DNA of 64,000 nucleotides from Corynebacterium sp. sy039 (GCF_007904105.1 NZ_CP042325.1:1302001-1366000); one strand, 5' to 3'. Shown: positions 18,171-27,411, counted from the first letter of the stretch. Numbers and translations are program-made. Notes: generated by a model not told the origin, from the letters alone.

Positions 18171-18437
18171 ATGGCTTCCAAAACTGTCGTCGTTGGTTCA
18201 TCTGTTGGACTACACGCTCGCCCTGCGTCCATCATTGCAGAAGCGGCTGGCGAATATGATGAAGAAATTTTCCTCACTCTTGAAGGTGGAGAAGATGACG
18301 AAACCGATGCTGCTTCTTCCCTCATGATTATGGCTCTTGGTGCTGAAGCTGGCGACAAAGTCACTGTTACTTCTGAGAATGCTGAGGCAGTTGAAGCTAT
18401 TGCCGCACTAATTGAAAAGGATCTTGATGCAGAGTAA
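18171..18437 (+). CDS. ptsH: PTS phosphocarrier protein HPr
   Basis: This encodes 88 residues. The phosphorylated H15 lies in GLHARPAS, and the region around SSLMIMAL corresponds to the Ser-46 segment of HPr, though corynebacterial HPr is not regulated by a known HPr kinase. It carries phosphate from enzyme I to sugar-specific EII proteins encoded elsewhere. It is transcribed alone and ends at a strong terminator. Confidence 0.95.
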   Translation: MASKTVVVGSSVGLHARPASIIAEAAGEYDEEIFLTLEGGEDDETDAASSLMIMALGAEAGDKVTVTSENAEAVEAIAALIEKDLDAE

Positions 18438-18456
18438 AAACCACTAGCATCGGGAA

Positions 18457-18487
18457 AAGGGACAAAATCCTTAGGATTTTGTCCCTT
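18457..18487. terminator. Bidirectional terminator ptsH/hflX
   Basis: AAGGGACAAAATCC-TTA-GGATTTTGTCCCTT is a perfect 14-base stem with a 3-base loop between two convergent genes. Confidence 0.9.
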
Positions 18488-18492
18488 AAGTT

Positions 18493-20094
18493 TTACTCTT
18501 TAATAAACTCTTGTAGCTCTTGCGCAAGTTCACGAGGAATACGCACATCAACTTCTGTTCCTTGAGCAGTGTATTGCTTTGATAGCACCGTGCCATACTC
18601 ATGTAACCGTGAAATGACTTCACCTCGGGTAAAAGGAATCAGCATTTCTACATGTTGGTCTTGTGTATTAAGGAATAGCTCTACTCTAGCCTCTAGTTCA
18701 GCTATGCCCTCACCTGTATGTGCCGAGACGAAAATAACGTCGTCAAGCATATGCCGTAATTGAGCAAGGACAAGCGGATCTGCAGCATCAATTTTATTGA
18801 CGACAACAATTTCTGCAGGTGCTTGCACATCGAGTTCTCGGACTATATCTCCGATAACGCTATTGACTGCTTCAATTTGTTTGAGAGGAAAAGGATCAGA
18901 GCCATCAACCACGTGCAAGACTAAATCAGCTTCAATAACTTCTTCCAAAGTCGAACGAAACGCCTCAACAAGCTGAGTGGGCAAATGCCGCACAAAACCT
19001 ACTGTGTCGGTAAAAACCACGGTTCTGCCGTCGGCAAGCTCAGCACGACGTGTGGTGGGATCCAAAGTCGCAAAGAGTGCATTCTCGACAAGCACTCCGG
19101 CACCAGTCATGGCGTTGATCAGTGATGATTTACCTGCATTGGTATAGCCGGCAATAGCAATCTGTGGCACTGTCGATTGGCGACGACGAGTGCGTTTAAT
19201 CTCACGAGCAGTTTTCATGCCAGCGATCTCTTTACGCAATTTTGCCATATCAGAACGCAATCGACGACGATCTGCCTCAATTTTTGTCTCGCCAGGACCG
19301 CGCAAACCAACCCCGCCATTCGAGCCTGCACGACCACCTGCCTGACGGGACAGTGCACCACCCCAACCGCGAACACGAGTAATCAGATATTCCATCTGAG
19401 CAAGTGAAACTTGAGCTTTACCCTCTTTAGACTTTGCATGCTGAGCAAAAATATCCAGGATAAGCATTGTCCTATCGATTACCTTGACGTCGAGTGCTTT
19501 TTCCAGCGCAATCATTTGACCAGGTGAAAGCTCACCATCACAAATAACTGTATCCACCCCCGTATCAGCAACAATATCTTTGAGTTCTGCCACCTTACCT
19601 GACCCAATATATGTGCCTGGATCTGGCTTGTCTCGTTTTTGATAGAGCATTTCTACCACTTCTGAACCTGCCGTTTCAGCAAGAGCTGCCAGTTCCTGCA
19701 TTGTGGCTTCAATTTCTGCAGTAGTCCCATCGGTCCATACACCGACAAGAATGACCCTTTCCAGACGCAATTTACGGTATTCAACGTCATATCCATCATC
19801 TTGGTCAGTAGCATGAATTTGCCCGCCCCTGCTCAGACGACGCAAACTAGAACGTGCTTCAAGATCTAATTCACCAGTAGTCGGTATGGGACGATGACTC
19901 ATGTTTTCATAAGAGTCAACTAAAGACTGCGACTCAACAAATTCTAAAGATTGTTCTGGCGCATTCTCTGCTTCAAGTAATCTATACGATTGCTCAGCTG
20001 TATTGTGATGATCGGAAAAAACCTCTTCTAATAATTGCTCTGTTTCTTGAGGATTTAATGTTTTTTTCTGCACGTTATAATTATTTTTTTTCAT
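18493..20094 (-). CDS. hflX: Ribosome-associated GTPase HflX
   Basis: This encodes 533 residues. The glycine-rich linker GGVGLRGPGETKIE (260-273), G1 GYTNAGKS (316-323), G3 DTVGFV and G4 NKID define HflX, which splits stalled ribosomes. The first 100 residues are a low-complexity acidic extension, longer than in E. coli HflX (426 residues) but usual in actinobacteria. No good ribosome binding site is visible at the chosen ATG. It is divergent from the Cys-tailed hypothetical gene. Confidence 0.93.
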   Translation of the reverse strand: MKKNNYNVQKKTLNPQETEQLLEEVFSDHHNTAEQSYRLLEAENAPEQSLEFVESQSLVDSYENMSHRPIPTTGELDLEARSSLRRLSRGGQIHATDQDDGYDVEYRKLRLERVILVGVWTDGTTAEIEATMQELAALAETAGSEVVEMLYQKRDKPDPGTYIGSGKVAELKDIVADTGVDTVICDGELSPGQMIALEKALDVKVIDRTMLILDIFAQHAKSKEGKAQVSLAQMEYLITRVRGWGGALSRQAGGRAGSNGGVGLRGPGETKIEADRRRLRSDMAKLRKEIAGMKTAREIKRTRRRQSTVPQIAIAGYTNAGKSSLINAMTGAGVLVENALFATLDPTTRRAELADGRTVVFTDTVGFVRHLPTQLVEAFRSTLEEVIEADLVLHVVDGSDPFPLKQIEAVNSVIGDIVRELDVQAPAEIVVVNKIDAADPLVLAQLRHMLDDVIFVSAHTGEGIAELEARVELFLNTQDQHVEMLIPFTRGEVISRLHEYGTVLSKQYTAQGTEVDVRIPRELAQELQEFIKE

Positions 20095-20260
20095 CTAAAA
20101 ATACTTAAATTATTTCTTTCATTACTTTTATTCTTTAGCTACAAATATATCCTAGTTACTCCTGAGCATATTCCCAGTTTTATTAGTGCTTTTCCCTGAG
20201 GAAACTTGTAGCACTCGGTGAGTTTTCTTCTTCTGTTCAATCGGCGTACACTTTTCTTCC

Positions 20261-21001
20261 ATGAGCAATGACTTGGCAAGTTTCGGAATGGTATTCGACA
20301 ATTGGCAGCACGCCGTTGAAGCAGCAATAGCCACAAATCAACTCAGTGTTACTGGTGAAGTACGCGGTGGCCAGCTTGTACAATATACCGATGCTTCTGG
20401 TGCTCAGATCAACATTCTTGCAGTCGAACCCTTTGCGGCTTTCGCTGGATTTGAGGCACTTACTATCTCCTTTGCTCATGTCACCATGCTCAATGATGTT
20501 CTTGCTCTGTGCGAGATTATTGGCTACGACGAAAAACCAATCACACAACTAACTTGCAACCTTTCTCAGGGACCATTACTCGTAGATGAGCCCGAACAGC
20601 GTTGGCAGCAAATTGGACTGACTGCTCTTGCACATGAAATAGAAATTTTTTCTTCCGAAACTGAGTTCTTGGCTTCCTACCCAGATGCGTTAACGCATGA
20701 GTTTCATTCCCTTGGTGCCGCAGCCATTGGTGATGGTTCCGCCACCCCTAATGCCGAAGCTACTTTTAGCGCGAAGGTTCTTGAAGCAGAATATCGAACC
20801 AATAGTTTAACTGGTCAGCGTTTTATCCGCGCCACTGTCGACGGTTCTTTTGCCTTTGATCTCTGCTTTGCTGGAGATCAGGAATTACCAAAGAAAGGTG
20901 CTATTATCCGGGGTAGTGCTACTCTGGTTGGTTCTCTTATTGCACCTCAAGGCTGTGGCGGCGCATGCCAAGCTGGTGGCTGTGGTTGTGGCGGTCACTG
21001 A
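20261..21001 (+). CDS. Hypothetical protein with Cys-rich C-terminal tail
   Basis: This encodes 246 residues; I do not recognise a named family. The body is soluble and alpha/beta-like with no signal peptide. The tail reads GCGGACQAGGCGCGGH: five cysteines with glycine and a final histidine, a likely metal-binding or iron-sulfur-type appendage. It is divergent from hflX. Confidence 0.75.
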   Translation: MSNDLASFGMVFDNWQHAVEAAIATNQLSVTGEVRGGQLVQYTDASGAQINILAVEPFAAFAGFEALTISFAHVTMLNDVLALCEIIGYDEKPITQLTCNLSQGPLLVDEPEQRWQQIGLTALAHEIEIFSSETEFLASYPDALTHEFHSLGAAAIGDGSATPNAEATFSAKVLEAEYRTNSLTGQRFIRATVDGSFAFDLCFAGDQELPKKGAIIRGSATLVGSLIAPQGCGGACQAGGCGCGGH

Positions 21002-21099
21002 TAACTCATTGCGATAAAGCAATAGTGCACCAGCATTCCCCCACCGTTATCCCACCAGTCAAAGCTACTTGCTGCAAATTACGATAAACTTAAAATACT

Positions 21100-21624
21100 A
21101 TGCCGGAGTTTTCTTCTATACCACCTAAGCATCACAACCAATGGAGGCTTTTGATCTTCATCATCCTGTGTTGTGTTCTTTTGGTCTACCTACTAAAAAC
21201 CGCCGGACTAATCATTGCAATAATAATCGGAATTGGGGCGTTTATTAGCTGGTATTATCGACCCAATTATCAAGAAGTTACCACTCTGAGAGCTTCCATC
21301 TTGTTATCCGTCGAAGATATCCAAGAAGTACTGAATCAATACCAGAAATTTTCTTTCGGAAATGACGCAGATTCCATTGCAGATCGCACTTTATACCGAC
21401 CAGAGCTGATCAATAAGAATTCACGTGTCTCAGCGATTTCCGCTTTTCATGATCTATATTCCGCAAGCGAAAACTTTATCTCACGCGTACACGTAAAACT
21501 AGAAGAAGATCTTGACGCAGCTCAACTAAAATCTTTGCTCTATATCACCGATCGTCGAGCGCAAGAACTGCAGCAAGCATGGATTATGGCTAGACAAGCT
21601 GCTCTAACACTAAACGAAGAATGA
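21100..21624 (+). CDS. Hypothetical membrane protein
   Basis: This encodes 174 residues. One or two adjacent membrane helices are at about 16-54 (LLIFIILCCVLLVYLLKTAG and LIIAIIIGIGAFISWYYRP), followed by a cytoplasmic helical domain of about 120 residues (RASILLSVEDIQEVLNQYQ, then DRRAQELQQAWIMARQAALT). It lies 98 bases after the Cys-tailed gene on the same strand. It looks like a conserved corynebacterial protein; no function is assigned. Confidence 0.7.
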   Translation: MPEFSSIPPKHHNQWRLLIFIILCCVLLVYLLKTAGLIIAIIIGIGAFISWYYRPNYQEVTTLRASILLSVEDIQEVLNQYQKFSFGNDADSIADRTLYRPELINKNSRVSAISAFHDLYSASENFISRVHVKLEEDLDAAQLKSLLYITDRRAQELQQAWIMARQAALTLNEE

Positions 21625-21724
21625 TATTTTCTTTCCACTACCCCCATCGTGATAGGAGCTTGACTTTCACGATTAAGCATTTTATGTTTTTATAGACAAA
21701 ATTAATCCAAGGGGGATATCAACT

Positions 21725-22381
21725 ATGCAATCACTCATTAAAGATGAAAACTCCATCATTTTTGTTCGCAAACAGAAAGGAATTATAAATGGATTAGAAA
21801 TCCTTAATACTGGAATACGCAGTGGACAATTACTGCGTCTAGGGCGAGGCAGCTTCATCCCAGCGCACCATTATCATTCTCTCAATGAATTAGAGCAATA
21901 CACCGTGTGGATCAAAGCAGTTGCTGCAGACTATGCACAGTATGCAATGGTCGGAAATTCAGCAGCAATCCTGCATAACCTATGGTTTCATAACTCCCGT
22001 CCTTTTCGAGTAGAAATACATAGACGGACAACTCTTTTTAGAAAGAGAACCACTGCCCCACTGCATTTGTACAACGTCCGCGTTACCCCAGATGAAATAG
22101 AAGTCCTGGGAGGGGTTAAAGTCACTAACATTGCAAGAACGATCCTCGATATTTTCCGTATTCATGACGCTCATTCTGCATTTGTTACACTGAGCCATGC
22201 ACTAGCTACCAATCGAGTAACATTGGCTGAATTAGAACAGGCAGCCAACCAATGCACCTGGCTTGATCATCTCCATGAATATGACCAACTCATAAAAGAA
22301 ATACGCTATCCTTTTGCGACCAAAGAAGAAGCATTGGCCTATAGCCATGCTCACATCGAGCTAGAGGAAAAATTCTTCTAA
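21725..22381 (+). CDS. AbiEi-like antitoxin-fold protein, short form
   Basis: This encodes 218 residues. An N-terminal wHTH-like part (IINGLEILNTGIRSGQLLRL, GRGSF) and a middle domain (VGNSAAILHNLW, VEIHRR, then VTNIARTILDIFRIHDAHSA) match the AbiEi antitoxin-like family, in which 'T.ARTVLD' is characteristic. Many relatives carry a further C-terminal DUF559/VSR-like nuclease domain; this one stops without it. No AbiEii-type nucleotidyltransferase toxin lies next to it, so a toxin-antitoxin role is unproven. GGGGGATATC precedes the ATG. It converges on the FHA gene with 23 bases between. Confidence 0.6.
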   Translation: MQSLIKDENSIIFVRKQKGIINGLEILNTGIRSGQLLRLGRGSFIPAHHYHSLNELEQYTVWIKAVAADYAQYAMVGNSAAILHNLWFHNSRPFRVEIHRRTTLFRKRTTAPLHLYNVRVTPDEIEVLGGVKVTNIARTILDIFRIHDAHSAFVTLSHALATNRVTLAELEQAANQCTWLDHLHEYDQLIKEIRYPFATKEEALAYSHAHIELEEKFF

Positions 22382-22404
22382 AAATAGCTCTGCAAGCACG
22401 AGCA

Positions 22405-23130
22405 TCAGCCATTCTCTGGCAAATAGTCGCTATGCTCCCAGGCATAGCGCGCCAAAATAAGTCTCTTTGACATAGATGAATGCTTTGTCGGACGCAAAAC
22501 TCCTCTGTCTTCAAGGGTTTTATACAGATGATTAATTTTTGTTTCGATTTTTTTCCTTGACCATCCAAGCTTATCTTCAAGTTCCTCAACAGAAGGAGCA
22601 TCAGACCAGTCAGCACCAGAATCATAGAAGCGGGATCTCAATGCAATGAGCAGTTCTATCTGCTCATCACGCATCTTTATATTGCCGTCCATAGTTTCGG
22701 CACCAGTTATTTCCGTTGATTGCGGTTGCGCAAATTGAGGTTTATCCAAGACTAAGTTGAAATGAAATTCATAGTTCCTTTCTCTAGTAGAAAAAGTAAC
22801 TGCAGAACCACCGAGCGGGACAGGATAAATGGCGCCACTTCCCATTGTCAGACCAGCATAAACCCTTTTTGTGCGAGGTCGTACCATAACAGGGATTTTT
22901 GTCCCCACATTTTTCATATACCAAGTGTTATCTTCATACCAGAAGCGCATGAGTTCACGGTGAAGAAATTGATCATCCTCACCGATGCGGAATGTTCCAC
23001 CCCGCCCAACAGTAACTACTGTGTCTTGTGGTGGAGTAAAAAACTCTTTTTTGCCCAATAAATCATCAAAATACAATCGCGGCGGCAATGATTGTGCACG
23101 CGATTGCTCAGAAGAAATATTTAGCTGCAT
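22405..23130 (-). CDS. FHA-domain protein with C-terminal winged-helix
   Basis: This encodes 241 residues. Residues about 25-125 look like an FHA phosphothreonine-binding fold (VVTVGRGGTFRIGEDDQFLH, then VGTKIPVMV). The C-terminal 80 residues (EQIELLIALRSRFYDSG, SVEELEDKLGWSRKKIETKI and NHLYKTLEDRGVL) look like a winged helix-turn-helix. The classic FHA SxxH is replaced by FLHREL. The ATG overlaps the kinase gene by 10 bases, so the two are translationally coupled; the FHA protein is a likely phospho-substrate or reader of the kinase. Confidence 0.75.
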   Translation of the reverse strand: MQLNISSEQSRAQSLPPRLYFDDLLGKKEFFTPPQDTVVTVGRGGTFRIGEDDQFLHRELMRFWYEDNTWYMKNVGTKIPVMVRPRTKRVYAGLTMGSGAIYPVPLGGSAVTFSTRERNYEFHFNLVLDKPQFAQPQSTEITGAETMDGNIKMRDEQIELLIALRSRFYDSGADWSDAPSVEELEDKLGWSRKKIETKINHLYKTLEDRGVLRPTKHSSMSKRLILARYAWEHSDYLPENG

Positions 23131-24713
23131 AGTGGTATGTTCATCCTTTTTTGACTGGAATCGGTTCCATAAACGAGCACTGCAAAACGAGACTTGTCTT
23201 TTTCCGGCAATAAAGTGAAATAATGATTATCACCTTCAACACGCTCTACCGACGTTATTGTGCATAGCCCATTAGAAAGCGTTTCCTTGTCTTCATCTTG
23301 TATATCATCCACACCGATTATGTCATTACGTATCGCAGAATCAGAAAAATCAGCAATCACATATGACAATCCCTCATCATTATGGCACGCTATGCGAGCT
23401 TTCTCCTTATCCTGTGGCTGTTCTAATTCACACTTCGCGTTCTCCCACCCTGGTTTACCAGGTGCTTGAGATACAAGCCCAGGAAAAGCCTGTGCAATGC
23501 TAGCTGCTTCTGCCTCCCATTTTTCTTGGAAAAACGTCGTATAGCAGAATAATCCAGCAGCAACAAGAGCAACTACAAGTAATCCGACAAGGGAAACCAG
23601 AAGAGGTTTATTCTTTTTCTTCTCTACCCTGTATGCACCACTATCTGCTGTATTTTCACTCGCCGCCCCATAGAAACGAGTATCATCACTGCGGTTCTGG
23701 GAAATGAATCTCCCAGAAAGCGCTTGGATAAAATCAGTAGCTGTTGTAAATCTTTCTTGCGGATCATTATGTAATGCCTTCTGGAGTACATACCCAATAT
23801 CACTATGCCGTGACACATTAGCAGGAGACAGCAATCTCAAAAGATTCGCTGGTAGTCGTCTTCCATGCGGAGTTGTCCATGCGTGCCTATTGACTAACGA
23901 CTCCAAAGAGTGCAAAGTTAGCATCTCAAAAGCAATGAGCGCAAAAGAATAATTATCAGTATTTTTTGTTTCCTCCTGATAGCTAGCGGTGTCATATAAC
24001 TCTGGCGCGATATAACACCGAGTACCAATCACTGAATCAAAAGAAGTAATTTTTGTGCTCTCAGTTGTTTTACTAATCCCAAAATCAACCAACACTGCCC
24101 CGGAGTAATCTTTAGGAACCATGATATTTGCAGGCTTAATATCACGGTGAATAACCTCTGGTTGGCGACTATGCAGATAATCAAGCGCCTCTGCAATGGG
24201 AGCGAGAAGCTGACATACTTCTTCTACAGTAAACGGTATATGCTTGTTTTTTCGATCATTAATATATTTTTCTAGTGGAACACCATCAATATATTCCATG
24301 ACAAAATATGCATCACCGCGATCAGTAACACCTGAATCATAAATACTCACAATATGCTGGTGTTTCAGACCCGATAAAATCTGCATTTCACTACGGAAAC
24401 GATTATCATCAGCTCGGGTACGGCCAATGCTATCGCCTAAGACTTTAATTGCCACAGTACGGCTGAGGTTGGGATCCCACGCTTTATAGACTGTTCCCAT
24501 ACCACCGCGACCAATACACTCAAGCCCATTTAGTTTTTCATGCTCCTGAATGTAGTCCACAATATAGTCATGGCGTGTCACTCCACCCCACAACTCATTT
24601 TTACTCACCCCGAGAGATGCGTCAGGATCAAGAGTGGGTTCAGAACTTATATCTGCTGATACAGGAGCAGAATGGGCTTCGTCGAAAGAATTATTGTGGG
24701 TATTTTCGCTCAT
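23121..24713 (-). CDS. Transmembrane serine/threonine protein kinase
   Basis: This encodes 530 residues. After a 60-residue acidic N-terminus comes a PknB-type kinase: G-loop IGRGGMGTVY (67-76), catalytic K90, HRDIKPAN (189-196), DFG (210-212) and IAPE (235-238). One membrane helix is at about 370-391 (LLVSLVGLLVVALVAAGLF), followed by a roughly 140-residue extracellular domain (CELEQPQDKEKARIACHNDE) without PASTA repeats. AGGAG precedes the ATG. It is an accessory kinase, distinct from the core PknA/B genes, coupled to an FHA gene and divergent from J-like/membrane genes. Confidence 0.9.
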   Translation of the reverse strand: MSENTHNNSFDEAHSAPVSADISSEPTLDPDASLGVSKNELWGGVTRHDYIVDYIQEHEKLNGLECIGRGGMGTVYKAWDPNLSRTVAIKVLGDSIGRTRADDNRFRSEMQILSGLKHQHIVSIYDSGVTDRGDAYFVMEYIDGVPLEKYINDRKNKHIPFTVEEVCQLLAPIAEALDYLHSRQPEVIHRDIKPANIMVPKDYSGAVLVDFGISKTTESTKITSFDSVIGTRCYIAPELYDTASYQEETKNTDNYSFALIAFEMLTLHSLESLVNRHAWTTPHGRRLPANLLRLLSPANVSRHSDIGYVLQKALHNDPQERFTTATDFIQALSGRFISQNRSDDTRFYGAASENTADSGAYRVEKKKNKPLLVSLVGLLVVALVAAGLFCYTTFFQEKWEAEAASIAQAFPGLVSQAPGKPGWENAKCELEQPQDKEKARIACHNDEGLSYVIADFSDSAIRNDIIGVDDIQDEDKETLSNGLCTITSVERVEGDNHYFTLLPEKDKSRFAVLVYGTDSSQKRMNIPLCS

Positions 24714-24956
24714 TTTCTCCTGCTCAATGTCTCCATACCGTCTATATATCTATTAAAACTAAATACGTAGTTTCTTGTAATTAACTAAAACCTACTATTC
24801 CCATTCATACCGAGCAACCTTACGAGTATTTTTACTCATATTCTTCCTATCGGCTTTTAAGATATTTTTTTAACATTTATCCTCAGTTGCAGGCGCAAAA
24901 AGTTATGGTTCCACATTTTGCCCAGCACCATACCTCTCTAGTATTTGAGGAACAAC
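24714..24956. promoter_or_regulatory. Divergent promoter region kinase / J-like operon
   Basis: These are 243 very AT-rich bases without a gene, separating the kinase-FHA pair from the J-like/membrane operon. I saw no convincing operator; shared control from here is inference. Confidence 0.4.
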
Positions 24957-25247
24957 ATGCACTATGACCTATACCAAACATTAAAAATAGATCCTTCACT
25001 GTCTTGCACAGCAATTAATGATCTTCTTAGCCAACGCTTGCAGTCTGCGTACGACGAAGGGCAAGATATTAATGATCCGGAAGTAGATATGCTTACCACC
25101 TCTATTAACATCTTATCTTCTGCTTATCGACGAAAAATCTACGATTCCAGACTGCACGATACGAGGGATTATGTTGATGTACCAGAGCTACGTCGTATAG
25201 CTGTATTGGATAAGGATAATAATAACCACACTAACCAGCACAAATGA
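24957..25247 (+). CDS. J-domain-like small protein (no HPD)
   Basis: This encodes 96 residues starting MHYDLYQTLKIDPSLSC. The opening resembles J-domain helix I ('DLYxxLxIDPS') and the end of the fold is seen in SSAYRRKIYDSRL, matching J-domain helix IV ('RxxYDxxL'). The HPD tripeptide needed to stimulate DnaK is absent, so it is probably a protein-interaction module. GAGG lies six bases before the ATG; the in-frame TTG upstream overlaps that site. It is followed by the larger J-like gene. Confidence 0.65.
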   Translation: MHYDLYQTLKIDPSLSCTAINDLLSQRLQSAYDEGQDINDPEVDMLTTSINILSSAYRRKIYDSRLHDTRDYVDVPELRRIAVLDKDNNNHTNQHK

Positions 25248-25344
25248 AACATGAATAGTTGTTTTGTTTCAGTATCTTCGTTACCATTTCTAATGGCTAA
25301 GTTTGATTTTTCCAAGAATCAACTGATGTACTTTAAGGAGAAAA

Positions 25345-26601
25345 ATGCCAAAACATATAGATCTATATGCAGAGCTAAATCTTGATAAATCTGCTACTCA
25401 GGAGCACATCTCCAGTGCTGTTGAGCAAGCAAAAACCCATGTTCCTGATTGGGATATAGAAAAGAAAGAACTTGTCACGCTTGCAGAAGCGATCCTCCTT
25501 GACAGCACAAAGAAAGTTCAATACGACCGAGTGCTCGCACAAGATCCTGCAATACGCGCAATTTCTATACAGGATTTACAAGAATTAGCACAAATGCCAG
25601 GTAATAATTCTCCTCAGCAGCAGGAAGAAACCGTACAACCTTATTACGGACAAACCCAATACCACTCTCGCGCGCCACAGGAACAACCAGCTGCCGCACA
25701 AGAACCTGCTGCTCCAGCTTATGGAGCACCACAACAGAGTGCTCAGCCTCAAACCCACATTCCATATGGCTCTCAAGCAGCACCTCAACAAAATTTCCAG
25801 CAGGCACACCACAATACTTTCCAAGGTGCTCCAGGTGCTCAGAACCCTCAAGGACCTAATGCTTTCGATCAAGCTGCACAGCAAGCAGCACAGCTTGGAG
25901 CAACAGCAAAAGACTCTTTTAATAAAGCAAGCACATCTGTCAAAAATGCTACGCTACAAGCACTAGGGTTCTTGCCATTACTCATCGGCTCTCTACTATT
26001 CCTCGTATTGAACTTCTTTAATTGGCGAGTATCTACCTATAGTGATTCCGATAGCTTCGCAGGGGAAGTAAAAATTGGTGTCAGTGGCTTTGGCGTTATC
26101 GGATACAGTATGCCAAGTAAACTGGCTAAATACATGGAAATCAGCGCCTCTGACTCAATGTGGCAACTAACCCCTACAGTTGTTCTAGTACCACTTGTAG
26201 CCGTTGCTTTGCTCATTTTTGCTGCACTATCTTTTAATAAAGCAAAAACCCAACGCCTAGGTGGTTTCTTAGCTCTACTAGGATCAATCATTTCCCTATA
26301 CTGGGTCACTTTGGGTGCAACTTCCCTATCTAGCCTATTTACCGAGATGTCCGATTTGCTCGAATCCGAAGAAGCAGCATCTGGTTTCCTCGATCTTTTC
26401 CATTCTATGGGCGATGTAAAACCAACTCTCTTCTATTGGCTAGCTGTATTAGTAGTGCTTGCACTCACTGGGCTAAGCGTTATCTTGTTCCTACGTTCCA
26501 CCAAGGAAGAACCATCCATGCTGCCAGCACCTGCGCAATCACCGCAACCAGCTCAACCATGGACAGGTACCCCAAATAGCAACAACCCGCAGCAACAGTA
26601 G
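25345..26601 (+). CDS. J-like / Gln-Pro-rich / four-helix membrane protein
   Basis: This encodes 418 residues. The N-terminal 70 residues are J-like (DLYAELNLDKSATQEHISSA, ending KKVQYDRVLAQDP) without HPD. A Q/P/A-rich linker follows (about 85-195), then four membrane helices between about 205 and 385 (including LPLLIGSLLFLVLNFF and FYWLAVLVVLALTGLSVILF) with a polar loop after the first, and a Q/P-rich C-terminus. AAGGAG lies before the ATG. The downstream gene repeats the membrane part. The function is unknown. Confidence 0.7.
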   Translation: MPKHIDLYAELNLDKSATQEHISSAVEQAKTHVPDWDIEKKELVTLAEAILLDSTKKVQYDRVLAQDPAIRAISIQDLQELAQMPGNNSPQQQEETVQPYYGQTQYHSRAPQEQPAAAQEPAAPAYGAPQQSAQPQTHIPYGSQAAPQQNFQQAHHNTFQGAPGAQNPQGPNAFDQAAQQAAQLGATAKDSFNKASTSVKNATLQALGFLPLLIGSLLFLVLNFFNWRVSTYSDSDSFAGEVKIGVSGFGVIGYSMPSKLAKYMEISASDSMWQLTPTVVLVPLVAVALLIFAALSFNKAKTQRLGGFLALLGSIISLYWVTLGATSLSSLFTEMSDLLESEEAASGFLDLFHSMGDVKPTLFYWLAVLVVLALTGLSVILFLRSTKEEPSMLPAPAQSPQPAQPWTGTPNSNNPQQQ

Positions 26602-26634
26602 TTACAACAGATACAAAGAAGGTAGAGAACAATA

Positions 26635-27375
26635 ATGACTACACCTCAACAGCCATCACAACCATATGGCTACCAACAACAGCAACCTACACCAGCGCAA
26701 CCATACTCTGTTCCCTCCGCAACTGAGATAAGAAATAAAGTATCTTCTTTCTCTAATGCCCAAATTTTTAGCATCAGTATGATTGTGCTTACCCTCATTT
26801 TGTGGGGACTGCGTACTCTTTCTTGGGTTAACGCAAAGAGTACCGAAATAGACAATAAAGGTATTCGACTCCATGGAAACGGCAAGTTCGTTGCCTATGA
26901 AGAAAAAAGCACAGTATATAGCTTCTCCTTAAAAATGATTGCTAGCTACACTGCAGTGCTGCTGATCTTAATGTTGGTATCAGCTGGACTTGCCTTTTCT
27001 AAAGCACATCTCAATCGTGCGCTTCGCCTAGGTGGTATCAGCATCATTACCTACTTCGTCCTCAGTATTCTCACATATCTAGTTTCTTTCTCCATACCAG
27101 GAGCAATAGCGAAACTATCCGATGAAGATCCAGAAGTCGTCAAAGAACAAGTTAGCTTCGTTCCAGGAATTGGACTCATACTGACCTGGCTTGTACTGGT
27201 ACTTATCATCGCCGCTGCCGTATATTTCCTTAACCAAAGCAAAAAGGCAGCACAGGCTTCTGCAGCGTTCACCCCTGATGGACAATCTTGGATGCAACAA
27301 CCACAGCAAAGTTATCCACAGCAGCCTAATGGAAATAATCAAGGATATATTCCACCTCATTCTCCACAAGCCTAA
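26635..27375 (+). CDS. Four-helix membrane protein, paralogue of upstream gene
   Basis: This encodes 246 residues. A short Q/P/Y-rich N-terminus (QPSQPYGYQQQQPTPAQ) precedes four membrane helices (ISMIVLTLILWGLRTLSW, IASYTAVLLILMLVSAGLAF, ISIITYFVLSILTYLVSF and LILTWLVLVLIIAAAVYFL), with the longest polar loop after helix 1 as in the upstream protein, and ends in another Q/P/N-rich tail. It lacks the J-like domain. The start is 33 bases after the upstream stop, and a strong terminator follows. Confidence 0.7.
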   Translation: MTTPQQPSQPYGYQQQQPTPAQPYSVPSATEIRNKVSSFSNAQIFSISMIVLTLILWGLRTLSWVNAKSTEIDNKGIRLHGNGKFVAYEEKSTVYSFSLKMIASYTAVLLILMLVSAGLAFSKAHLNRALRLGGISIITYFVLSILTYLVSFSIPGAIAKLSDEDPEVVKEQVSFVPGIGLILTWLVLVLIIAAAVYFLNQSKKAAQASAAFTPDGQSWMQQPQQSYPQQPNGNNQGYIPPHSPQA

Positions 27376-27411
27376 CGCTTGAGTTATATCTAGCGATATA
27401 GAAAACATGAT

